A stretch of DNA of 64,000 nt from Diaporthe sp. PMI_573. Its lineage: Eukaryota; Ascomycota; Sordariomycetes; Diaporthales; Diaporthaceae. The notes under the pieces were generated by a model. The model was not told the origin of the DNA, did not search any database, and saw only the letters and a list, made by a program, of their open reading frames with translations. Where the stretch lies: the NCBI GenBank assembly GCA_021399435.1, contig JAJTUP010000008.1, positions 930,001 through 994,000 of the forward strand, given 5' to 3'. Below are positions 11,324-22,465 of this stretch, one piece after another (position 1 is the stretch's first letter; every line of letters begins with the position of its first letter). Position numbers and translations under genes: made by a program.

Positions 11324-13642
11324 GAGGAGGGACAGTTCGTTTCTCTCTGAAAATGATGCTCGTACGAATGCAGCCAGTATTGAGATGAAGGTCTGTATTT
11401 GATTTGATGATATGGACTTGCCCTGGCTCCTCTATTTCACAACATGTGCGGAGCAACTGAACGTAAGCCTGCGGCCCCATCCGCTACCTATATAAGTACC
11501 TGTAGGTTCCCGATTTGGGAATTGTTGATCGAGCGTCGCACGATGGCGGACATTGAAGGGTTGAGGCTCTACAGTAGGAATTAAACTAGCATGAATCTAC
11601 CTAGCATGGGAAAGGCCAGGGCGATCGCCGGCGCCACAGTGGGCGTCCAGAACGCCGATATACACCGCCATTGGGCGGATTCGGAACGTCTTCAGCTGGT
11701 GTCTGACCCCTGCACTGTGGAGGATCTGCAAGGAATCGGTTACGGTGGCTCGTAGCGGCCAATCAACCCAGGCGCCCGGCCCAAGCGGGGACTTTCTCAG
11801 CTGAAAGGGCGACCACACGAGCTGAACTGGGCAATCCGAAACAGGCAATCAGTCAGAGCAAGTGAAGCACGTATTGTGCTACGTCGGCAATCTACACGAG
11901 CTTTTGACCTCGTGGTCGAGAAGCAAGTTGCGACGAATTTTGTGTACTCAGGGATTCTAGATCTTCGCGATCGGAATTGTCCCGCATTCTAGGCCCACAA
12001 AATGAATGCCACTCCACGATCACGCCCTTCTCTTATGGGTTGCTTGTTCAATTGCTAAATTGTGTGCGGAAAGCGAGGGAGAGACCGAGGAAAGAGAGTA
12101 TACTCTAGACTTTTATTCATGTTTGTTCTATTGCTCCATGGGAGGCTTGACCTCCGATGGGACCAGGGCTAGAATCGCCGCATCAGTCCATCTTCAAATG
12201 TTGCTCGTGCGCTGTCCACTGATGTACTCGCGCCCACATCGATCAGTGGCTGCCTTAGCCTGGTTACACAAAACAGTGGGTTAGAAAACGGCGAGAATCC
12301 CACCAATGCTGCAACGTCTGACTGGTTGGGCAAATTTATAAGCATTGAGCCATTTGCAGCCAGAACCTGCTTTCTGACCTAGAGCACAGGCGGGCTTGGC
12401 TGGTCAAGAGGAGACATCCAGGGGTCGGACGACTGACAGTCAATATACTCTAGGTAATTTCCAGTATGGAAATGATGGAAATTTTTCAAAACGTGACTCT
12501 CTGAAAACGAGGCTGACTTAAGACACATGTCATAACTAACAATTGAAATTCCGCAAAGAGCAGGACAACCAGTCGAAAGCAAAAAGAGTGGTGCAAAAAA
12601 GCGACGCAGAGGATTCAAGCTCAGTAGTCACCCTGGACCTGGAGCCTAAATTATGAATTTCAAGGGAACCGTTGCCCGTCTATTGGATGTCGGTGACAAT
12701 CAGCTTGCCGGTCAGGTTCCAGAGGCCCTGTGTCAGATCCCTACTCTGCAGTTCTTCAACGTGTCGAACAATTGTTTCAGCAAGCCCCTGGGCCCGGCTT
12801 GCAAGGAGTTGCTCACCAAAGAGATCCTGGATGTCTCTTTCAACTGCATAAGACGCTAAAAAGCAGAAGACGAATTGCTCTGGAGTCTACTGAATGGAGT
12901 GTTTAAGCGTTTACCACTGTATGAAGGGACCGCCTACATACTACTTAAGAAGCGTACGTACACGGATTAAAAACGAAACCACCTACCAGATTGATAACTT
13001 GCAGCACGGCTTCAATTGGCATTCTCAGACTGCAGAAGCCCAGAAGCATCGCACAACACAGGTGAAACTGCGATTCTCTTCATCGCGATATTTCTCTTTT
13101 TGGTATAATCATTCTTTGCTTCACTGACCAAAGGATCTTTGTGTGTTCCGGGTTGGCATTGATGTGTCAATATCCATCGAGGAGTGTTTCCTGGCCTGGG
13201 AATGGAAGCCTATGCATTTCGCCCTGGAATATTTCAAGGTTGATTGATTCGGAGGGAAACCCCAGGGTTGCATGCTTTGGTGCCTACCCCAGCAGAGAGG
13301 CAGGGTCCACATGAAATATGGCGCCCGGCTAGACGCGTCGTCGCGTTGCGATTTGAGACACACAAAGCCCAACGCTTCACTGTGTCACTCACCCAATCGG
13401 CCACTACGACATTCACTGCAGCTGTCTGCAGGCCACAATCGCGGTTTTTCCTTTTCAGTATTGATCGTGAAGAAGAGGCGGCCTATCAACTTCTTCCCAT
13501 TCTTTCTTCAGTAGCAGCAGTGCCGCCATTTCCTCATTGCACTGCTCGCGCATCCACTCACATTTTGTATTTCCGCTGACACCACATACTCCGGCTCCTG
13601 GAACTTGGAGCCTCGCAAGCGTTGAACGTCTTGCAGTTTTCC
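11324..13642. other. intergenic with an LRR-protein relic
   Basis: No intact gene. Open frames at 11597-11848 (minus) and 12006-12284 (plus) have no recognisable product. The only coding trace is the LRR fragment at 12653-12859. Confidence 0.45.
12653..12859 (+). pseudogene. leucine-rich-repeat protein fragment (3' relic)
   Basis: A 68-codon frame with two LRR-like units: LLDVGDNQLAGQVPEALC followed by LQFFNVSNNCF, then a Cys-containing C-terminal cap (KEILDVSFNCI). This matches the end of secreted fungal L-domain/LRR proteins. Immediately upstream another frame reads VVTLDLE, also LRR-like, before a stop at the join, so the relic probably extends upstream with a frameshift. No start region, signal peptide or full repeat array is present. 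Confidence 0.5.
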
Positions 13643-16055
13643 ATGGCTATCAACAACACCAACGAAGACGCCACCATGGCGCCCACCCCTTCGAAAGCCA
13701 TCATCCCCAAGACCACAAGGTTCATCCAGTCTGAGAACCACCGCGACCTCTTGGACATTGTCGATAAGCTCCGTTCACGAGGAGTCAGCCACTATGTCGA
13801 CCTCCCCCAGATCATCGTGTGTGGAAGTCAATCCTCCGGCAAAAGTGCAACTCTTGAGGCCCTCTCGGGAATCCCTTTTCCCACGGCCGAGGGCCTGTGC
13901 ACGCGTTTTGCTACCGAGTTGATTCTCCGTCGGGGAGATAAGACTGAAATCAGTATCCATATCAATCCGGGAGCAGGCCGTACGGCGGAGGACAGGGTGG
14001 CATTGGCTGCATTCTCCCCAAAGACGAGCGAACGTAACCATATTGGGAAGATCATTGAGTCGGCAAAGAGCGTTATGGGCCTGACAGGAGAAGGAGCCAA
14101 AGTGTTCAGTACCGACGTTCTTCGGATAGAGCTCGTTTCGCCCGAGCAGCCCAACTTGACGATTGTTGACCTGCCCGGCTTGTTCGGTGCCTCTGACAAG
14201 AACCAAACGGATGCAGACTCTACCATCGTCCAGAAATTGGTGACGAACTACATGAATCAGCGCCGTAGCATAATTCTGGCCGTGGTCGCTGCTGATAATG
14301 CCTTTGCCAATCAACCAGTCACCAAACTCGCACGAGACATCGATCCATCTGGCCACAGAACTCTTGGGCTGCTTACAAAGCCAGACAAGATCGACAGAGG
14401 ATCGGACAGCGAGAGGTACTATGTCGACCTGGCTCAGAATCAGAATGTCAAGTTGACGTTGGGCTGGCACGTGTTGCGCAACAAAGGATACGACACCATT
14501 GATGACAATTCAGAGCAGCGCGACAAACGAGAAGCGGAGTTCTTCGCGGACTCTGCATGGAGCGTGTTGGAACTTGAACAGCTCGGCGTGGAAACCCTGC
14601 GGAAGCGATTGCGTGAGGTTCTCTGGAACCAGATCCGCCAGGGACTTCCGGGAGTCAAATCCGACGTCCAGACAGGCATTCGTGACTGCCACAACAAACT
14701 GACCCAGCTCGGTTCAGCGAGAGACAGTAGGAAGAGCAAACAGAAATATCTCCTGCACATCAGCAGTCGTCTGACCAAGTTAATACGGGCTGCTATCGAC
14801 GGGGTCTACGCTGATCGCTTCTTCGAATGCTACCCTGGCCAACGGGACGCCTTTGAGCGGCGGCTGAGGGCAAATGTGCAGAAAACACTCACCGACTATT
14901 CGAAAGAGATGACCGCAGATGGACATTCACTGGAGGTAGTGGAGGATGACATGGACCCTGTTCGAACTTCCAAATATGTCTACCGCAATGAATATCTGCA
15001 CACGGTCAAGACGTCGATGGAGGAGTGTCGTGCGCGTGAGCTTCCGGGAACATACGTGAGTAAACCACTTCCATACCGGCCAAGCCAGCCAGACCATTTC
15101 TAAACGTGGATAAACTTAGAACCCAATGGTGGTCGGCGATCTGTTCAGCAGGCAGTGCAAGCCTTGGCAAGCCATCACCCAGAAACTGGTCGAGCTGATT
15201 CACGAGGCGGCCGCCATCACTTTCAACAAGCTGCTTTCGGAAATTTGCGATGCCAACACCAAGAATCGGCTGATGAAGGGCATCATTCAGCCAAAACTGC
15301 ATGACCTGCGGCAGCAACTTCAAAACCATGTTGCCGAGCTCTTGGAGCCGCACCTATCCGTTCATCCCATCACCTACAACGAGTACCTGACGGACACAGT
15401 GCAACAGATCCAGGGTGACCGCCACAAGCGTAAATTCGATGCCACGGCTATCAAGATGTGTAAATACGATACGGAAACCGCACTTGATGTGCCTTCGACC
15501 AGTGTGTCCCTGGGTTACCTTTTGCGTTCGCTACTCGAAGCAACCAAACCGAACCCGAGAGAATACGCGGCTTCGCTTGCTGCGGATGTCACTGCAGCTT
15601 ACTACAAGGTAAGAAGTGACTGTAAGACCATGTTCCTTCTGAAGCTTACACCATTTACAACAGGTTGCTCTGAAAAAGTTTGTCGACGATGTTAGCGTCA
15701 ACGCGGTCGAGGTGTGCCTCATTCAAAGACTACCTGAAGTGTAAGTGTCCCATTCAGCATGTTCCTTACCGGTTGTCCGTATGACCATTTGCTTCAACAA
15801 GGGAGATACCCGCAGAGGCTGTTGCAGCAATTATAGAACGCAACAAGTCAAGCTAATAAATGTTTGCCTAGATTCTCACCCGAGGTTGTCTGGGACCTTG
15901 AGGATGAGCAAATCGACAACCTTGGAGCCGAAGATGACGGTACCATCAAGAACCGCAATGATTTACAGGAGAAACTGGGTGTTCTTGAGGATGGCTTGAG
16001 AGAGCTCGACGCTTTTACGGCTCGGCCTGATGCGTCCACCAGCCTTGCTGCGTGA
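13643..16055 (+). CDS. dynamin-superfamily GTPase (fungal Mx/Vps1-like)
   Basis: Four exons: 13643-15055, 15120-15608, 15664-15740, 15872-16055; 720 residues. The N-terminal dynamin GTPase domain has all G motifs: P-loop GSQSSGKSA (about residue 56), the switch Thr in LCTRFATEL, DLPGL and TKPD. The middle/stalk region and C-terminal GED-like helices follow. Such proteins self-assemble and remodel membranes; this type, with no PH or Pro-rich domain, is the expanded fungal class often annotated as interferon-induced GTP-binding Mx-like. The last intron (15741-15871, 131 nt) is twice the length of the others and contains a usable acceptor at 15800-15801. Start chosen at the first in-frame ATG; another Met lies 11 residues on. 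Confidence 0.9.
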
Positions 16056-17053
16056 TCCACCGCGCTTTGGGATGAACTTGGACGTCGCTAAGCAAGACGG
16101 CATAACAACTCGCACAGCCCTCCGTCCAGCATTCAATCACAGATGGTCAAGGACAGGGTCAATAGGCATTGAGTAAATTATTGTGCATGAGTAAATAACA
16201 ATCCAAGGGGGGGGTATTGTCATCTACGGGGGAAAGGAAGGAGACACCGCTATTCCATGTGTCCTCAGCCATCATTCTTGGCCCGAGACTACGGCTAATG
16301 CTTTGACCGAGAATTAGATGAGCGCAGACTGTGTAGCTGACTGTGAAACAATGAAACATGCAGGTGAACCTGGAAGTGTTTCCTGACGTTGTAAAAACCG
16401 CAATCCTCGGGCTTCAACCACACCAATCAAGCCCTGGTTGAGCGATTTACCGGCAGAACCAAGACGGGAGGCAACACCTGCCCAGGCTGCCCAGGCGGAA
16501 CAATGAGGCAAAGCTTTACTACCTAGTGAGCCTCAGCTGCCAAAATGTCATGCACGCTCTGACCTCACGGCGAGGGAGCTGCAAGGTGTATTCGGGGCTG
16601 GAAGCCGGGGATGTAACTAGAAGATCTGATGGCCCTTGGCCCGGTTGCTTGGCCGACTTGGCCCAGAGATCTGATGTCGTCATTCGATAACAAGTGAGAC
16701 CGTAGCCTGCTTGCCAATGCTAGAAATGACATGGTGGTATTCCGAATGAACGCATCTGTCGTTGTACAGGGCCATTTTTGATCACGGGTCGTTAAACATC
16801 AAAGTACTTATAGTTCGTGTGCCCGCCTCAGTCTAGTTGGGAACGGCCACAACCCACTTGGAACTCCAATCTGCGAACCAGAGAAATCCATTGGTCAATC
16901 GTGTCTGATCAGGCCACCTATCAAATTGTTTGATCTAGGGTTTAGACATTTCACAACAAACCCTGTTGATCTTCTGCCTCATCAATCGAAACAGAACAAA
17001 ACAAGACCTCTTGGCTGCATCGGGAGAAGCGCCAAGCCTCTTCCACACTCAGA
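16056..17053. other. intergenic, nothing recognised
   Basis: No gene-like frame. The stretch is moderately AT-rich and ends in the promoter and leader of the small secreted protein. Confidence 0.45.
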
Positions 17054-17239
17054 ATGAAGTTCACACAGTTATTTACATTCCTATCCCTGGGCCTCGCTGC
17101 CTATGCGCAGTATACTGGACCATGCACCAAGTCCAACTGCGGTGCATCCGGGGAGGTCTGCAGAGGGGGAGCAATTTGTGCACCGTACCCTTCAACGGAC
17201 CCAGCACTTCGGCAAGGCTGCACATGCAGCAATGGCTAA
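17054..17239 (+). CDS. small secreted cysteine-rich protein (effector candidate)
   Basis: A 61-residue single-exon frame with a clear signal peptide (MKFTQLFTFLSLGLAAYA, cleavage likely after Ala18). The mature part of about 43 residues has six cysteines spaced C-x4-C-x6-C-x5-C-x13-C-x-C, an even number compatible with three disulfides. Size, secretion signal and Cys content are typical of fungal effectors or small antimicrobial-type secreted proteins. No family is recognised. It sits next to the NLP gene in a gene-poor stretch. The frame stops at TAA (17237-17239); no intron is needed. Confidence 0.65.
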   Translation: MKFTQLFTFLSLGLAAYAQYTGPCTKSNCGASGEVCRGGAICAPYPSTDPALRQGCTCSNG

Positions 17240-17592
17240 TGGTAGGACTTCAACAACAATTTATCACAAATTCAACTGGTCCATGCTAACATAGAAGCTG
17301 ATAGTTCAGGGCTGTACCGGCCACGTCAGCGCGCTGTCGTTGCGAAAGCGGACATCCGGGGCTTTACTCTCATGTGGATCATACTTATTCTTGTTAAACA
17401 GATCCTTGGATTGGTGCTACATATAAATTAAGTACAGTTTGGAATTTAGATAATTAATCATGGCGTGTTTAAATAGTAGATGTCAGGTCAGCTTCGCACA
17501 AGATCAGAACCAAGTTCTGCTGCGCATGCAGGAGAGCGACTTGTTCATGATAGAATCACTTCAACAGCTCCATGTAAAACGCTTGAATACGA
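17240..17592. other. short intergenic stretch, nothing recognised
   Basis: AT-rich 353 bp between the small secreted protein and the NLP gene (convergent 3' ends). No gene seen. Confidence 0.45.
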
Positions 17593-18432
17593 CTAGAAAG
17601 CTGTGGAGTATGCGTCAGCCAGGTACGACTGGAAGTTAGAGTCCTTGAAAGACGCCGTCGCATCGCCAAAGTCGGTCGTGTCCAGCGCCGCGCGGGCCGC
17701 GTCCGTCAGCTCCTCCCAGGCGATCAGCGGCTGTGTGCCGCCCTCGGTGGTGGTGAAGATGAGAGTGTGGTCCACGGGCCAGTAGCTGATATACCCGACG
17801 TAGGGGTTGGTGCCGTCGAATGTGGCGGTGCCGCTCACGTAGCCGCCGTGCTCGCTGACGACCATGGCTACAAATGTGGCGTCGGATGAGTTCTCCGAGA
17901 GGAAGACGACGGCGTTCTCCCAGTCATGCCGGTGGCCGAGCCCGTCGGATGGCTCGTCTTTTGGCATGTACCTGCATATAGTTGTAAATTTGAAGAGTCG
18001 GTCATGCTGCAGGGTTTGCTTCAACTCACCAGCTGTACATGATTGCGAAGTATTCCTCGTATGCGGAAGCTCGTGCATACACCTGGCCGGTGCTGGAAGA
18101 ACATCCAGCACTCGAACCTCCTGTCGGGCTAAGTCCACCACTAACAGAAGGACTGTCAATGTTTCTTGTTGGTTGTCTTGGAATATCTGTCGTTGAATTA
18201 CTCACGAGGTATTTCCGTCGGCGTCCACTGCAGGGAAGGGGACGCAGCCATTGAAGACTTTGAGATATGGCTTATATGCCAGCATCAAATCCCCTTCGCT
18301 ATTGTTCGGCACCGCTTCGTCAAACCCAACAACCGCGTCATGGTCGATGACGGCACGAGGCTTGAGGGCAGTGGGTTTGCATAGGGCAGTTGTGACCGCG
18401 AGGGTGGCCATCAGCAATGAGCGAGGAGCCAT
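17593..18432 (-). CDS. NLP, necrosis- and ethylene-inducing (NPP1-type) secreted protein
   Basis: Three exons on the minus strand: 18206-18432, 18030-18152, 17593-17971; 242 residues, the usual length. NLPs are secreted proteins; cytolytic members act on eudicot plasma membranes. Seen here: an N-terminal signal peptide (about 18 residues), the two N-terminal cysteines typical of type 1 NLPs (one in NGCVPF, one in exon 2), and an intact GHRHDWE heptapeptide near the start of exon 3. Both introns are 50-60 nt and GT-AG. No frameshift or premature stop, so the gene appears intact; whether it is cytolytic or non-toxic cannot be told from these motifs. Confidence 0.92.
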
Positions 18433-19740
18433 TATAAGTTGTCCCTACGATGGGTGGTCGAGCAACGTGCTGCGGAGTTGGAAACGGGAGGACCGGTTAT
18501 GGACGGACAGATTGATTCCATCATCGGGAGAGGGCTGTCGCTGCTTTAAGTAAGGCCTTGTGCGTAGATGTCGATGCTACCCAACACTAGGTTCTATATA
18601 AATGCTTTCCCATCCAGTGACCGAGTATTCGATGCTTGAGCCCCTATAGGAAACGAGTGCCGTGCGTGCCGCTGTATCCCATAGATCTTTTCATTACGCT
18701 GAAGGGAACTATCACGTTGCTAGTTGGGGTTCAGGCCAGGGGCCTTGCGGTCACCTGCGAATGAAAGCACTCACTTGACCATGTTGGAGGCTGAAAAGGA
18801 TCGATGTCCCCGCGATGCCTAACGTCTAGTCAATAATGCTTGGCAAGCATACCGTTCTTCACGTAGGATATAGCGGGATAGTATGTGCATAGATGCCATC
18901 TCTTGTCCAAATGCGGAGCACCCCCGAGGCGCTATGGTCGATGTGATCGGGGGTGTGCCAAGAAAGGAAACGCCTTTGGTCAAGCGAGCATGGGAGGGTC
19001 AAGAGGACGCGCAAGCCTTCGCGTTGATCACAGCCCAATCACTTGTGCATGTCCCATTTATGAGGAGCTGCCATTGGAGACTGCATGTCTGTGCACGGCC
19101 GTTGAAATCAATGTCGAATCTCCCGCGGCTGTGAGTTATCTCCGGCCGCTTCTCAAGCTGTCAGGCCGCTGGGTCAAAGACTATGATACTACTAGTGATG
19201 ACGGTCGAGCACCTGCATTAGAGTCCCCGGCCCGTCCCATATCGCGCGTTATCAAGATCGTCTGAATTTCGTACGCGCTTCAGCAGCAACGCCAGAACGG
19301 CTCCGGTGCCACTGTTAAGCCCGAACCCCTTGCTCCTTATTAGTTCTGTCGCACATCGGCTCTTCTCTCCAGGAACTGCAAGTTGCTTAACGAACAGCGT
19401 CCTGCTGGGACTGAGGCGAGTGGTCAACATCTTCTTCCCGCTACACGAGATCAACCTATACATAAACAGCATTTATCTGCGTGAGCGTGATCGGGCTCCC
19501 CTCCTTGACAGCAATTTGTAGAAGCCTAGGACACAGAAGACAGACCAGTACTTGTGAGCAGCCGTTTACGTTCTGCGGGATCTGTGAATCTCGAGTCCTG
19601 TTACCTGACGACAACATGGACTGCAATGTTTTCTGAAACTGCAAAACATTTGAGAGGCTATAGCCTACCTGGGCATGATATCTCGCGTTGAGGATAACAG
19701 TTCTATTATGTCGACTTTCAGGAAATTCAAAAGGAGAGAG

Positions 19741-19748
19741 AAAAAAAA
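19741..19748 (-). terminator. RNA polymerase III terminator (T8)
   Basis: Eight T residues on the minus strand, starting 15 nt after the tRNA discriminator base: the normal Pol III stop signal. Confidence 0.85.
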
Positions 19749-19763
19749 GATATCCAAATTGGA

Positions 19764-19912
19764 GGGTCTGGCCGGGGATTGAACCCGGGACTGGGTGATT
19801 GTTAGTTATGCTGCAAATTTTGCAAGTGGATCTGTTCGAAATGACTTACCCTCGCGCAGTGAAGCTTCAGGGTGTTCCCTAAGCGCGAATCATACCACTA
19901 GACCACCAGACC
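19764..19912 (-). tRNA. tRNA-Pro(AGG): tRNA-Pro(AGG) with two introns
   Basis: Minus strand. Exons are 19912-19877, 19858-19850 and 19790-19764, giving a 72-nt tRNA. All stems pair: acceptor GGTCTGG/CCAGACC (7 bp), D stem GTC/GAT, anticodon stem CGCGC/GCGCG, T stem CCGGG/CCCGG. The anticodon loop is TTAGGGT (anticodon AGG) and the discriminator is C73, as in cytoplasmic eukaryotic tRNA-Pro. Box A (TGGTCTAGTGG) and a box-B-type GGTTCAATCCC are intact, and a T8 terminator follows. The first intron (19876-19859, 18 nt) is at the canonical site after position 37 and contains CCCT complementary to the anticodon. A second insertion of 59 nt (19849-19791) splits the variable loop and has spliceosomal-intron signals. 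Confidence 0.9.
19791..19849 (-). other. 59-nt spliceosomal-type intron inside the tRNA variable loop
   Basis: Begins GTAAGT, has a branch-type CTAAC 10 nt before the 3' end region, and ends CCCAG, with the length of a normal intron in this genome. Removing exactly GT...AG gives variable loop AGGTC followed by the perfect T stem. GGGT at the 5' junction could pair with ACCC at the 3' junction. Confidence 0.8.
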
Positions 19913-22300
19913 AAGTGTTTCTGTTGAGACGCCTACTTGGGTGGACGCCTTGCTTGCCGCACAGTTTAAGTAGCCAGCCCAGCCATTGGCACAAGCCAGA
20001 GAAGAGAGCCTTTGACATGCAGTCTCGATCCCTCTTTCTCTTCCCTTCTGACCCACATCTCTTCCGAGCTTTTGGCACGCAGTTTACTGAAATAATCCAA
20101 TGTCCGGATTACCCAGGGAATATGTAGTCTCTAGACTTGGATATTATAAGGCAATTGGCCTCTGCGAATTTCCAGGCGAGTAGCTCATGGAATCAACGCA
20201 CGGCCTACTCCGGATGCTGCTTTGAGGATGCCGGCTCGGCTTGCACGTCCAGCTGTCGCTGTGCCCGCGAGCAGGCGCCGCGAGCTCGGTACTTGGCCGA
20301 AGCAGGATTTCGAACCTTAAATTGGACGGCCACATGATGTACTGGTGCTTGGGATTCAGAGCCCGAGTCGACGCCCCGGAAGAGAACCGAAGGGTTCCAT
20401 GTGAGGATCAAGCACGCATGTGCAAGCAGTTCAGTACGGAGATCATTTCCGCGGCGACGTGTGGCAAGCTCAGTGAGTCAATGCACAAGAGGGCAATTTT
20501 GGTGAGGTAATCTTGAGAAAGCTTTCTTACGCGACAGGTAAGCCTTCCCAATCAGCCCGAATCAGTCCCACTTATCTTCGGCGAATTGGCAGGCGGGATT
20601 TTGTCCGCTTCTTTTCGCTTGGCGGCCAAAAGCTTTTTCCCCGTGGGGCAGTTGAGAACAGTGCCCACTCGTGTGCTTGGGTCCACCTGAGCGCTTGCTG
20701 GAATCCGGGCCCAACACCCCCACGAACCGTAGGAGCGAGAGAATTAGTAATGTCCAACGGCAACCCAGTATTGTTCCCTATCGGTGCGTTTGACCATGGT
20801 TCGGTGCATACCAGGAAAATAGCGCAGAGTAGCGGCACGCCACTAAGGCAGCATGATATATTGCCAGACCGAAGATATCCCGGAACCTCGATGCTTTAGC
20901 TCCTCGACACGAGGACCTTACGGCGGACGTCGGCTAGCCGTCGGGACAGGAACCCCTTTGAAATTGGCATCAGTCAGTTGGCTTCCCCCCTTGTTGGGAT
21001 GACGGTCTTGGCCTTTCTTGGCTGCGTGGCCAGAGAAGCTCGAGTGAATCTGGCAGTCTGGGGACCCCGCAAGTGATCCGGTAAGTTGGGTGCGCCTGAC
21101 CATGGCCCTCGGGTGTGTGGAGGGCCAATTAAAACCAGCACCGGGCGTCTTGGCACAGCACGACTTCAGTTGAACGGGGCCACTGCTGGGGACCTTCGTG
21201 TCGGGTCTGGCCAGCTCTCTCATGGATCCAGCCTGTCTCGCTAAGTCCCTGCTGCGTGGCAGGTCACGCGAATGCAACGGCGCTCGACCTCACTGTAACT
21301 CTTGAACAGCATGCCGGGACGACGCATATTGCTCAACACTGCTTGATATATACCAGTCAAAGCCTCTTAGTTGCTTAGTTTTTTCTGGCCCGTAACTGTG
21401 TTAGAGAAATAGTAGGGTGTCGTGCATGAGATCGCGTCGCGAAAATTACAGCATTGGTCTAGTCTGCTCGCCCTCATCCTTGATTACCACCCGCCCCCAA
21501 CGCTAGAGATCTGATGGTTGATCTCCGGCACTCCCTGCTCGCAGTGCCGCCAGATCCTGCCTCGCCGGTATGAGACCCGCCAACTGGCTTCCCGGTAACC
21601 GGTTCCTGGCCAGTCACGACAGTTCTAACCACAAACACCCTTCGCTTGACCGATCGTCAGACGCCACGTACAAAGTAGGGCCGAAGCCTGTGCCGCACCC
21701 CGACAGGAGACGACAAGGAGTTGCCTGGGGTCTCAACGCGGGGGAGGCTTGGAAATGGCCTGAGGTCGCCCTCTTCCGTCGTCGACACCGGCTGCGTCCT
21801 GCGTCCCCGCGCAGGAGGTGGATATCCCTCCGCCAGGATTGTTGTTCGTTTCTCCCTGTGCTTACCTCGGCAGGGTTGGCCGTTTCTGGTAATCCGACGG
21901 ATTAATATCCGATTCCAACCCCCTCCTTGACAGGCCTGTACAAGCGAAGCTGTGCCGCCTCGCCTCCCCAACTAGCTGATTTGTTTGTGAGATATGAGCC
22001 AACTTGTTAGGTGATGGCTCGGGATCGTGATCGGGGCAGAGGTACCACGCCGCGCTGACAATGACATATATATGTATGTGTCCAAGACCTCGATTTTCCT
22101 CGGCGAAGGAGGGGGGAAGACGGGGAAGCCCACAAATGCGTGGTTTTGAGGAGTTGACCGCTTGGGTTTCCGGTCTTGGAGGCTCGTGAAGTGGTTCCAT
22201 CCATCCTTGGTCTTCTGGACACAGGGGTTCCTGTAGTACAATATGTACCTCTCCCACCCCTCGAGCGAAGCGGCTCCTTCCCTCGGCGTGGCCAAGGGAC

Positions 22301-22306
22301 TATAAG
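22301..22306 (+). promoter_or_regulatory. TATA-like box of the MFS transporter gene
   Basis: TATAAG 160 bp before the ATG at 22466, followed by a pyrimidine-rich leader. Confidence 0.5.
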
Positions 22307-22465
22307 ACCCTCCAGTCCCGCGATTCGTTTGCCCAGCCGTCAACCAAGGCCTCTAAGCTCTCCAAGCATTCTCCCGTCCCCCCTCCCGTCTTCTTACTCG
22401 TCCCGCCAAGTCCACCTACTCGCACGCCACAAGCTCGGCGACAGGCTGGGCGACAAGACGTCAAA

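Larger units (their letters stand above)
18433..22465. other. 4-kb gene-poor stretch with one tRNA gene
   Basis: Apart from tRNA-Pro at 19764-19912, no protein gene is supported. Open frames such as 20918-21277 (minus) and 21570-21905 (plus) lack recognisable products. The 3' end is the MFS promoter. Confidence 0.5.

Noticed and set aside
20300..20400. Possible second tRNA on the minus strand: TCGGG-CTCTGAA-TCCCA anticodon-arm-like stretch (Gln CTG) and a TTCGAAA T-loop-like stretch.
   Set aside because: The two arms are too far apart, the acceptor stem has no partner, and the T stem does not pair. At best a decayed tRNA relic.
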